From contig JAQWDH010000008.1 in assembly GCA_028705565.1 (NCBI GenBank), positions 1 through 49,843 on the forward strand: a DNA stretch of 49,843 nucleotides, read 5' to 3'. Made by a program: the position numbers and the translations under genes. Positions 29,398 to 38,125 of this stretch are shown here, in pieces (positions within the stretch are counted from its first letter, which is position 1; each line of letters opens with the position of its first letter). The notes below the pieces were generated by a model. That model searched no databases. It was given only the letters and a program-made list of their open reading frames with translations, and was not told where the DNA came from. Origin of the DNA: Patescibacteria group bacterium. Its GTDB lineage: Bacteria; Patescibacteriota; Patescibacteriia; Magasanikbacterales; GWA2-37-8.

Positions 29398-32193
29398 TTA
29401 ACTTTCTTTTATCGTAATTGTTCCGTTTTCGCCGACAATCACAGTGTCTCTCCTTTTTAATTTTCCGCTCAGCACCAATTCGGCCAATTTATTTTCCACG
29501 CGCTCTTGAATGGCGCGCCTCATTGGGCGCGCGCCAAATTCAGGGTCAAATCCGACATCAGCCAAAAACTCCAAAGCCGCGTCTTCCGCTTTTAATTCAA
29601 CGCCTTTGGCTTCCAAATCTTTCGCAACTTGTTTAAGCATCAGTCCGGCTATTATTTTAATTTCCGATCTGCCCAGCGGCTTGAATAAAACAATTCCGTC
29701 AAAACGATTTAAAAATTCCGGACGAAAATATTGTTTTAATTCACCGCGCAACAATCTTTCTTTTATGGCTTCTGACGAAATTCCGGCGCGCATCTGTTCT
29801 TGCACGAATGTTGTGCCGGCATTTGATGTGGCGATGATTATAGCATTTGTAAAATCAACAACACGACCGATGCTATCAGTCAACCGCCCGTCATCCATCA
29901 CCTGTAAAAATAAATTCAAAATGTCTTTATCCGCTTTTTCCAATTCATCCAAAAGCAAGAGGCAAAACGGATTATGGCGTATTGCTTCGGTTAAAATGCC
30001 GGTGCCTTTTTCGCCTGGCGCCCCAATCAGCCGATATACTCCAGATTTGTCCTGATATTCGCTCATATCCAAGCGCGTCATTCTGTTTTCTCCTCCGAAA
30101 TACACTTCCGCGATTGTTTTGGCAAGTTCGGTTTTACCGACTCCTGTCGGACCTAAAAATAAAAAGTTGGCTATCGGACGATTTTGAGAACGAATTTCCG
30201 CGCGCGCGCGGCGCAAAGCGTTGGCAACCAAACCCACTGCTTCGTCCTGTCCTATCACTCGTTTTCGCATTTCTTCTTCCAAAAGCAAAAGTTTGGCTGA
30301 TTCGTCAGCCGTAACCGAAGTGACCGGAATTTTTGTTTTTTCCGACACCACTTGCGATACCTCTTCGGCCGTAACCAAAGCATTCGCGCCTTTTTTGTTT
30401 CGTGTCAAAGCCGCCGCTTCAGACATTATTTCCAGCGCGCTCCCGGGTAAAGTTATGTCTTGAATGAATTTCAAAGAAAGCTTGACGGCTTTTTCCAAAG
30501 CATCGTAAGAAAAAAACACTTTTTGTTTATATTCGGAGTAACCGACTTTTGATTCCAAAACCTGGATCGCCTGATTTTCATCCATTTCTTTCACTTCAAT
30601 TTTTGTGAATGATCCGCCAATCGGCGAACCTGTGATGATTTGCGCGTACTCTTCCGTGTCAGTGGTCGCAAAAACCATAAAATCTCCTCTGTTTAAATTT
30701 TCAGCCAAAGCGTCAGCTATGCTCAAACCGCGTTCACCTCCTGTGGAAACTCCTGCAAGTTCATGAATGTCTTGAATAAAAAGAATAATATTGCGAGCCC
30801 GCGACGTTTCTCTTAAAATGTTCAGCAATCTTTCAACAGCGCCGGCTGGAGTTGTTCCTGAAAGAAGAGAAGAAACGCTTAAACGCACCAAACGTTTGTC
30901 AAAAAGCCTTTTTGGCACATCGCCTTCCACCATTTTTTGCGCGAGTCCCTCAATAATACTGCGTTTGCCGGAACCGCGGCTTCCAACAAAAATCACCCCA
31001 TGCCTTCCGCTATCCACGACGCGAAAAGCCTCGTTGATTTCGTTTTCTCGCGCCACGCATAAATCAAGATTTCCGAATTGCGCGAGTAAAGTCAAATCTT
31101 CGCTGAATTTATTCAAATACGGAGTTGCCACGGCTGTCATCGCTTTGTCCATTCCTTTTACAGACCGTCCTGCTCCCGCGCGTTGAATTTTTCTATATTG
31201 GCGATATAATCTTTCGCGTATGCGCGCCCACTCAACCGCGTTTAAAAGTTTTTGGCTGTCAACATTCAAATCATATAAAACTTCCTGAATTTCCGCGGAT
31301 TCTTCGGCTGCCGCAAGCAACAACTCCGTCACACTTACATAATCCTGACGCGCGGAAAACGCGTTTTCATATGCCTTAAAAATTACTTGCAAAGCGTCGT
31401 TGGAAAGCCGAGGCTCCGAATTTTTATCAATCAGTAAATTTCCGGAAATATTTTTTATCAAAACAGCCGCCAATTTTGTTTGGATAACGCGCGCTGGCAA
31501 GCCCAAGCGGAGAAAAACATTGCTTACTCTTCCGCGCGACAATAGAACGGAAAAAATATGCAACGGGGTCACCGTATTATGACGATTTTTATCCGCCATC
31601 GTAAAAGCCGCGCCGAGAACCGACAAAGATTCATCAGTGAACGCCTTTGCGATATTTATCTTTTTGGAGGGTGGCAATTTTAATACTTCATCCCAGTTTA
31701 AATTAACTGAAGAAATTTCTTTAATTGGTTCCCCTTCGCGCCGCAAATTATAATCGTGTTTCTCCGTCAAACCGGCGAACTCTCTGCCTCGCATCGTTCT
31801 ATACCAAAAATAACAAAAAGAAACAGCCCCGGCGTAAAATAGAAACACGGTTCCGTCGGAAAGATTTTTATAAAAATCAAACAAGCGGCGCGGATTTTCA
31901 GCGATTGACGCGAAAATGCCTGTTTGATAAATAAAAAATATAAACCACGCCCAAAAATTTACGCCCAAAAGAAACGAGGCGGCCAAACGGACTTTACTTG
32001 AAATTTTTCTTCCTTTTTCCAAAAGCAAATAATATCGCGTCAAAGGAAAATTCCAATACAACCACTTATTACGCGTAAAATAACCGACCGCCATTCCGCG
32101 GCACGAGCGGCATTTTTTCAAACCGAAAAAACCGATTGAGCGGCAGGTCGCGCAAGCGAGAATGTTCAACGGCGGTTTTTTAGCAAACAGCAT
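29398..32193 (-). CDS. Clp-family (ClpB/ClpC-like) double AAA+ ATPase with N-terminal zinc ribbon and TM segments
   Basis: CATC...CRSC, two to three TM stretches, Clp-N-like repeat, D1 GSRGSGKRS, D2 GPTGVGKTELAKTIAE and LLLLDELEKAD. Confidence 0.9.
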   Translation of the reverse strand: MLFAKKPPLNILACATCRSIGFFGLKKCRSCRGMAVGYFTRNKWLYWNFPLTRYYLLLEKGRKISSKVRLAASFLLGVNFWAWFIFFIYQTGIFASIAENPRRLFDFYKNLSDGTVFLFYAGAVSFCYFWYRTMRGREFAGLTEKHDYNLRREGEPIKEISSVNLNWDEVLKLPPSKKINIAKAFTDESLSVLGAAFTMADKNRHNTVTPLHIFSVLLSRGRVSNVFLRLGLPARVIQTKLAAVLIKNISGNLLIDKNSEPRLSNDALQVIFKAYENAFSARQDYVSVTELLLAAAEESAEIQEVLYDLNVDSQKLLNAVEWARIRERLYRQYRKIQRAGAGRSVKGMDKAMTAVATPYLNKFSEDLTLLAQFGNLDLCVARENEINEAFRVVDSGRHGVIFVGSRGSGKRSIIEGLAQKMVEGDVPKRLFDKRLVRLSVSSLLSGTTPAGAVERLLNILRETSRARNIILFIQDIHELAGVSTGGERGLSIADALAENLNRGDFMVFATTDTEEYAQIITGSPIGGSFTKIEVKEMDENQAIQVLESKVGYSEYKQKVFFSYDALEKAVKLSLKFIQDITLPGSALEIMSEAAALTRNKKGANALVTAEEVSQVVSEKTKIPVTSVTADESAKLLLLEEEMRKRVIGQDEAVGLVANALRRARAEIRSQNRPIANFLFLGPTGVGKTELAKTIAEVYFGGENRMTRLDMSEYQDKSGVYRLIGAPGEKGTGILTEAIRHNPFCLLLLDELEKADKDILNLFLQVMDDGRLTDSIGRVVDFTNAIIIATSNAGTTFVQEQMRAGISSEAIKERLLRGELKQYFRPEFLNRFDGIVLFKPLGRSEIKIIAGLMLKQVAKDLEAKGVELKAEDAALEFLADVGFDPEFGARPMRRAIQERVENKLAELVLSGKLKRRDTVIVGENGTITIKES

Positions 32194-32204
32194 AAATCGC
32201 GAAA

Positions 32205-32558
32205 CTAAAAATTATAAACCGCGAACCCGTAAATTACGGCCGCCGGTATTGATACCCAAACCAAAAATAACGCAAAACAAACAGATGCCCAAAAAACCAA
32301 TGCCGCGGCGCGAATAATCACCTGAACCAAACGAATAAAAAAACTCACGATTCTGCCCTGCCAATCGTATTGTCCGTACATAGGCACAAAAATATTGCGA
32401 AGCCAAAGACCTGGCGCTAATTTTAAATTTCCGTAATTTAATAAATTCAAACACAAAATAGCGGCGCGTTTTGCGCCTTTGGTGTACCACCAAAAAGGAA
32501 AATAAATAAAATCCAAAAAAGCTTCCGCAAAAAGCTGTTGGAGAACCAAAACAAACAT
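32205..32558 (-). CDS. Small membrane protein, 117 aa, adjacent to the Clp-like gene
   Basis: Several hydrophobic segments; co-directional, 11-nt gap to the Clp-like ORF. Confidence 0.65.
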   Translation of the reverse strand: MFVLVLQQLFAEAFLDFIYFPFWWYTKGAKRAAILCLNLLNYGNLKLAPGLWLRNIFVPMYGQYDWQGRIVSFFIRLVQVIIRAAALVFWASVCFALFLVWVSIPAAVIYGFAVYNF

Positions 32559-32691
32559 ATTTCTTTCTTTATAAACTCGAACGATAAATAATTATTGAGG
32601 ATCTCTCGCTGTAAATTCTTTTCCTCTATATTATATCACGCGAAATGTTCAAAATAAAATACTTCCGCATTATCGGAATGTCGCGCGCCGA

Positions 32692-33987
32692 CTATTTATT
32701 CGCCCATTCGCCTGTCTGCCTGACCAACAGTTCCTTCGCGCGCAACGGTTCGGCCATCACTTCTTTAACTATTTTTTCCGCGCGCACGCTTTGCGAACCT
32801 TTTATCAAAACCACATCGCCTTTTTCCAATTTTTCCTGTAAAAATCTTCCGGCTGACGCGGAATCGGCAAAAGAAGCCACCTGGTGTTCCGCCAAACCAG
32901 CTTCTTTCGCGGCGATTGCCGTGTGCTTTGACGCCTCTCCGACAGTGATGAGAAAATCAATTTCAAGCTCAGCGACTTTAAAACCGATTTCACGATGAAT
33001 ATTTTCCGTTTCCAAACCGAGCTCAAGCATATCTCCAAGCACCGCGTAATGTTCCGCGCCTTCTTTCAATTTTATTTTTTTCAAAGTTTCCAAAGCCGAT
33101 TTTACGGCTTCAGGCGAAGAATTATACGTATCATCTATAATTAAAGTGTCTTTTATGCCTTTAATCAGTCTCATGTGGCCCGGCAAAGGCGTTAATTTTT
33201 TCAATGCCTCGGCGCCTTCCACCAAATTTATTCCAAACACGGAACCGACCGCCAAACCGGACAACGCCGCTGAAACCAACGGCAAAGAAACCGCGCCGGG
33301 CAAAAATACCGGCACAACGCTGCCTTTATGTTCAACCTTAAAATTCAACCCCGTCGTCCAACCTGTTTCCTCTTCTTCTATAAAATTCAAGTCCATGGCT
33401 TGAAAATCAGCTCCATTTTTTAAACCGTATGTTACTATTTCGGCTTTTGTGGCTGACGCGTTTTGCATTACCAATTCATTGTCAAAATTTAAAATCGCGA
33501 ATCCGTCGTGCGGCAATCTTGAAATTATGATTCTTTTTTCTTGCGCTATTCTTTTTATTGTTTTAAAAAATTCAGTATGCGCGTGAGAAATGCATGTCAA
33601 AACACCCACCTTGCATGGAGCTATGTCGGTAAGATACTGAATGTCTCCGGGTTTGTCAGCGCCCATTTCCAAAACCAAAATCTCCGGATAATTTTTATCT
33701 TTTGAAATTAAGAGCGAAAAACCTCTTATCACGGCTTTTATCCACCCAAAAATTGACCTTGCCGGAGTTTTTTCAATTCCAAGTATCGTGAGCGGAAGAC
33801 CTATTTCATTGTTGTAATTCTTAACACTGGCGCGCGCGTTAAAACGGCTTTTTAAAATAATCGTGATAGTTTCCTTTGTGGAAGTTTTTCCAACCGACCC
33901 CGTGATGCCGATAATTTCCGGGCGGTATTTTACGACAACCAATCTCGCCAAAACGCGCAGAATATAAACCATCGTGGATTTGAGCAT
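32692..33987 (-). CDS. murF: UDP-N-acetylmuramoyl-tripeptide--D-alanyl-D-alanine ligase
   Basis: ITGSVGKTSTKETI, LEMGADKPGDI, IIDDTYNSSPEAVKSALETL. Confidence 0.93.
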   Translation of the reverse strand: MLKSTMVYILRVLARLVVVKYRPEIIGITGSVGKTSTKETITIILKSRFNARASVKNYNNEIGLPLTILGIEKTPARSIFGWIKAVIRGFSLLISKDKNYPEILVLEMGADKPGDIQYLTDIAPCKVGVLTCISHAHTEFFKTIKRIAQEKRIIISRLPHDGFAILNFDNELVMQNASATKAEIVTYGLKNGADFQAMDLNFIEEEETGWTTGLNFKVEHKGSVVPVFLPGAVSLPLVSAALSGLAVGSVFGINLVEGAEALKKLTPLPGHMRLIKGIKDTLIIDDTYNSSPEAVKSALETLKKIKLKEGAEHYAVLGDMLELGLETENIHREIGFKVAELEIDFLITVGEASKHTAIAAKEAGLAEHQVASFADSASAGRFLQEKLEKGDVVLIKGSQSVRAEKIVKEVMAEPLRAKELLVRQTGEWANK

Positions 33988-34007
33988 AAAATAAAATTTT
34001 AATTATC

Positions 34008-34027
34008 ATTCCTGCGCAGACAGGAAT
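34008..34027. repeat. Short intergenic palindrome ATTCCTG-cgcaga-CAGGAAT
   Basis: Perfect 7-bp arms between murF and the PBP gene. Confidence 0.5.
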
Positions 34028-34045
34028 CTTGTTTTAAATTTATTA

Positions 34046-35800
34046 TTATTTTTCTTCTTTTACTCCGTAATAATCCAAAGTTAACGCGGCGACATCCTTA
34101 AATACCGGCGCGACTGTTGATTCTGCCCATTGCCTTTGGGGGGCTTCGTATTTTACCAAAAGAACAAACTTTGGATTTTCTGAAGGCGCGAAACCCAAAA
34201 ATGTATGATTGGTTTCTTCCGTGTATCCGCCCTTTCCCGGTATCTGGGCCGTGCCGGTTTTACCTGCCATATAATAATGCTCCAATTTCGCGTTTACTCC
34301 ATGCCCTTTTTCAATCACGGAAACCAACATGCCTGTAATTAATTTTGACGCGCGCGTGGAAATCACGGTGTCAGACGATTGTGATTTTGTTTTTTCCATT
34401 TTTCCGTTCGCGTAACGAATTTCATCAATAATATACGGTTTGAAAATTTGCCCGCCGTTCGCCAAGGCGGAAAACGCTGTCGCTATTTGCAAAGGCGTGA
34501 CTGTAACTCCTTGACCGAAAGACGCGACCGCCGAATAAATTTTGCCTTTATTTTCCAACTGCGAGACGTCTCCGGCAACCTCGGTGTCAAGGCCTATGCC
34601 GGTTTTTTTGCCAAATCCGAATTTGTCAACATATTCTTTAAATTTTTCTCTGCCTATTTTTTCAACAACCCAAATCATACCGGTATTGATTGAATTTTCC
34701 AAAACTCCTGTCATTGTTTGAACTCCGTAATTTTTATCCAAAGCATTGTGTATCTTAAAACCGTCTATCTCTCTAACTCCCGGGTCGGTAAATGTCGTTC
34801 CCGGACTCACCAATTCCAAATCCAAAGCAATCGCCATCGTAATCGGTTTAAAAACAGACCCCGGCTCGTAAGGAGTAAAAATCGTTGAATTGTTAAAAGC
34901 GGACATTTCTTTGTTATCCGCGTAATTATTCGGGTCAAAATCCGGCAAACTGCACATCGCGATAATCGCCCCTGTGTAAGGATTCATTAAAATCAAAGAC
35001 GCGCTTTTCGCTTTATATGTTTCCATCCCCTGTCTTAATCTTTCGCAAGCCTTGAATTGCAATGTGCGGTCAATGGTTAAAACAAGTTCCGCCCCATTTT
35101 CCGCTTGTTCAACGGTGCGGCCCGCGGAATATATCCAGTTTCCTCTTGCTCCTCTTTCGCCGGATAAAAAACCTTCTTTACCTTTTAAAATATCATTCCA
35201 ATACCCTTCAACCCCATAACTCCCGTCCAACTCCCCACTGTCGTTTAATTTGGTAAAACCAACAACCGTTGAAGCGAGATTGTTTTCAGGATAAAAACGA
35301 TATTCTTGTTCCGCGAAATGAATGCCGGATAAATTCATTTCTTGAATTTTTTTCATCGTTTCATCGTCAATTTTTTTCGCTATCGGTTCGTAGGGGTCGT
35401 TGTCTTTGGAAAGTTTTAGGACGAGCTCGGTTTTTAATTCTTCGGAATATTGAAAAAATTCCGATAAATTTTCAACTATTTCCGTCACTTCTTCTTTTTT
35501 AATTTCAGCCGGAACCGCGAAAATTTCATAATATATTTTATTAACCGCCGCCGGATACTCTTTGTCAGAACGCGTGTCTTGAAAAAAAACGCTTCCTCGC
35601 TCCGGACGCAAAGTTTTATAAATTTCATGAGTGTTTGAAGCGATGTCAGAATAATATTTATGCTCAATGACTTGCAAGACAAAAAGGCGCGCGATAATCA
35701 CAGCGGAAAACAAAAAGAAAAAGACCGACAGCGCTTTGGCTCTGGCGGCGCTTCTTGAATTATTATTTTGTTTAAATAAATACATCGGCAAAAATGACAA
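34046..35800 (-). CDS. ftsI: Class B penicillin-binding protein (FtsI/PBP2)
   Basis: YEPGSVFKPITMAIAL (SxxK), SINTGM (SxN), MAGKTGTAQIPG (KTG). Confidence 0.92.
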   Translation of the reverse strand: MSFLPMYLFKQNNNSRSAARAKALSVFFFLFSAVIIARLFVLQVIEHKYYSDIASNTHEIYKTLRPERGSVFFQDTRSDKEYPAAVNKIYYEIFAVPAEIKKEEVTEIVENLSEFFQYSEELKTELVLKLSKDNDPYEPIAKKIDDETMKKIQEMNLSGIHFAEQEYRFYPENNLASTVVGFTKLNDSGELDGSYGVEGYWNDILKGKEGFLSGERGARGNWIYSAGRTVEQAENGAELVLTIDRTLQFKACERLRQGMETYKAKSASLILMNPYTGAIIAMCSLPDFDPNNYADNKEMSAFNNSTIFTPYEPGSVFKPITMAIALDLELVSPGTTFTDPGVREIDGFKIHNALDKNYGVQTMTGVLENSINTGMIWVVEKIGREKFKEYVDKFGFGKKTGIGLDTEVAGDVSQLENKGKIYSAVASFGQGVTVTPLQIATAFSALANGGQIFKPYIIDEIRYANGKMEKTKSQSSDTVISTRASKLITGMLVSVIEKGHGVNAKLEHYYMAGKTGTAQIPGKGGYTEETNHTFLGFAPSENPKFVLLVKYEAPQRQWAESTVAPVFKDVAALTLDYYGVKEEK

Positions 35801-35812
35801 TAAAAATTTTGT

Positions 35813-36805
35813 TTAAAATTTTTCCAAAAATTTTTCCAATTCCGTTTTCGCGTTCTTATTGTTCCAAACTATCGCAAAAATCATTTCTGCCAAAGGCATT
35901 CTGATTTTATGTTTACGCCCCAAAACGCGCAAAACCTTGCATGCAGACACGCCTTCAACCGTTTGCCCGACTTTTTTAAACGCTTCGTCTTTATTCATTC
36001 CAGAAGCCAAACATTCTCCGAATCTGCGGTTGCGGCTCAAGGGCGCGAGTCCGGTGCCGACCAAATCGCCAAAACCGGACAAACCGAATATCGTTTCCTC
36101 TTTGCCTCCTGCTTTTTTCGCCAAAATAGCCATTTCTTTCAAGGCCGAGGTTAAAATCGCCGATTTTGTGTTCAAAGGCAAACCGAGCCCGTCGCAAACA
36201 CCTATAACGATGGCGTAAACATTTTTAAACGCGCCTCCGATTTCAACGCCGACCACATCTTTTGTCGCTTTCAATCTTAAATTTTTATTCTCAATTATTT
36301 TTTTAATTTTATCAATGGCTTTCAAATCATCCGAAGCCGCGTCCATCGCGGTAAAAAACCCACGCGCCATATCGCCGGCTATGGACGGACCGGAAAGAGA
36401 AACTACGGGGCATCCGCGCAGATGTTTTTTCATCACGTTTGGGATCAAACTTAAAGTTTTCTCGTCCAAACCTTTTGATGTATCCACGCAAACCGTTCCT
36501 TTTTTTACAAATTCCGCGGCTCGTTTAGCAACACTCTCCGTAAAATCGCTCGGAACGCAAAAAAATACTGCTTCAGCGTTCTTTAAAGCTTCTTTTAAAT
36601 TCTGCTCTGGCTTTATATTTTCCGATAATTTTATGCCGGAAAAATATTTTTTATTTTCGTGAAATTCCGCGATTTGACGCAATGGTTCAATGTCGCCTTC
36701 ATGATTCCATAAAAAAACCTCGTTCCCATTCAAAGCCAAAACCTGCGCCACGGCAGTGCCCATATTTCCGGCGCCGAGCACAGATACTTTTTTGATTTTT
36801 GACAT
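35813..36805 (-). CDS. gpsA: Glycerol-3-phosphate dehydrogenase [NAD(P)+]
   Basis: SVLGAGNMGTAVAQVLALNG, SGPSIAGDMARG, KNVYAIVIGVCDGL. Confidence 0.95.
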   Translation of the reverse strand: MSKIKKVSVLGAGNMGTAVAQVLALNGNEVFLWNHEGDIEPLRQIAEFHENKKYFSGIKLSENIKPEQNLKEALKNAEAVFFCVPSDFTESVAKRAAEFVKKGTVCVDTSKGLDEKTLSLIPNVMKKHLRGCPVVSLSGPSIAGDMARGFFTAMDAASDDLKAIDKIKKIIENKNLRLKATKDVVGVEIGGAFKNVYAIVIGVCDGLGLPLNTKSAILTSALKEMAILAKKAGGKEETIFGLSGFGDLVGTGLAPLSRNRRFGECLASGMNKDEAFKKVGQTVEGVSACKVLRVLGRKHKIRMPLAEMIFAIVWNNKNAKTELEKFLEKF

Positions 36806-36831
36806 AAAAAATGATTAATTTTTACATATGA

Positions 36832-36860
36832 ATTATACTTTATTTTGGAATAATTATCAA
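36832..36860 (-). promoter_or_regulatory. gpsA promoter TTGATA-17-TATAAT
   Basis: Minus-strand hexamers upstream of gpsA. Confidence 0.6.
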
Positions 36861-36889
36861 CGAATACGCGATTCGCGATAAAATATAAA

Positions 36890-36920
36890 AAAGAGCGCGA
36901 CTGAAATCGCCCGCTCTTTA
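36890..36920 (-). terminator. Terminator downstream of the dGTPase-like gene: AAAGAGCG...CGCTCTTTTTTATATTTT
   Basis: GC stem followed by a T-run on the minus strand. Confidence 0.75.
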
Positions 36921-36950
36921 TGATATGAATCAAACTTTTTTATAAACACT

Positions 36951-37988
36951 CTACCAATCCAAATCAGGATCGGTAAAATCAATGTATCTTCCTTTCAAAA
37001 ACGGCGCTATCTCGGCTACTGCCGAGCCATCTTTCAAGACATTATTTATCGCTTCGTTGTCTGGCATCAGCGCCAACACGATGGCCGGGTCAACATCACT
37101 TCCGCTTAATTTTTTTGCTATCGTATTATACGCCTTTTCCAGTATTTCAAAGGCATTTTTTATATCCAAATCATAATAAACTTTATACATTTCTTTTTTT
37201 ATCGCGGCGAACTTTTGCGCCGCTTCGCTTTCAGCAAACACAACCGTTCCTTTCTCCGCGGATTCAACACATAACTCTTTTACGCAACAAGCGCAACGCT
37301 CCCGCTGGTTTTTTCCAAACCAGCCCACTAGTTTTTTTAACTCTGGAAAATCGCCGATTTTGAAGGTCTTGGTTCTAAAAAATATATCCTCAATATCATC
37401 CCAAATATACGCGATCTTGTCCGCGCACTTTACAACATTTCCCTCTTCAAATCCGGCGGTCGTTATTAGCTCCCCCGAACCGCTTGAATGATTTTGAATA
37501 CCACTGAGAACTTGATGGGTTAAATTAAGTCCCACCCCTTTTCTTTCAACCTTTTGGGCTACGACAACACCGAATATTTCGTGGCGAAATTCTTTTCCGG
37601 TTATTTGTGTAATGAACTGTTCGCCTAAATGACCGAGCGGCGTGTGTCCGATATCATGTGACAGGGCGATTGCCAAGCAAAGATTTTCATTAAGTCCCAA
37701 TATTCTGGCAATCAGCGTGGAGATGTTCGCCACCTCGTAGGAGTGCGTGGCGCGCGTGCGCACATGTAGGTTTTTATTCATAGTAAAAACCTGTGTTTTG
37801 TTATTCATGCGGCGCATCGCTTTGCTCGGTAAAATCTTTTGCAAAGCGTCTATTGCAAAAGGCGACCCGAAACTTATCATATAATTATCTTGGTCGCCAT
37901 CATAACGGCGGCGAGCGTCTTCGTCGCGCGTTTTCTTCTCGGCGAGACATCCCGAACAATCCTGAAATTTTTTATCCTTTTCATACAT
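36951..37988 (-). CDS. dgt: HD-domain dNTP triphosphohydrolase (dGTPase-like)
   Basis: RTRATHSYEVANI, LSHDIGHTPLGHLGEQ, VKCADKIAYIWDDIED; strong SD AAAGGAGGCAAAAATG. Confidence 0.85.
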   Translation of the reverse strand: MYEKDKKFQDCSGCLAEKKTRDEDARRRYDGDQDNYMISFGSPFAIDALQKILPSKAMRRMNNKTQVFTMNKNLHVRTRATHSYEVANISTLIARILGLNENLCLAIALSHDIGHTPLGHLGEQFITQITGKEFRHEIFGVVVAQKVERKGVGLNLTHQVLSGIQNHSSGSGELITTAGFEEGNVVKCADKIAYIWDDIEDIFFRTKTFKIGDFPELKKLVGWFGKNQRERCACCVKELCVESAEKGTVVFAESEAAQKFAAIKKEMYKVYYDLDIKNAFEILEKAYNTIAKKLSGSDVDPAIVLALMPDNEAINNVLKDGSAVAEIAPFLKGRYIDFTDPDLDW

Positions 37989-38125
37989 TTTTGCCTCCTT
38001 TAAATAAAATTTTTAAAGAGCTTTTTATTTTTGAACACTAACATAAATTAACACAACAGTCAATGCGATTAAATAAAAAAACACGCGCTATGGCGGTATT
38101 GAGGAAAGTACAACAAATTAAAAAA

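Noticed and set aside
29510-31186. Plus-strand ORFs of 181 and 131 aa antisense to the Clp-like gene
   Set aside because: Antisense of a clear AAA+ coding sequence.
36951-37988. Considered the HD-domain protein as part of a defence island with the R-M systems
   Set aside because: Separated from the R-M cassettes by transketolase, with its own terminator and an ordinary dGTPase-like sequence; no evidence of linkage.
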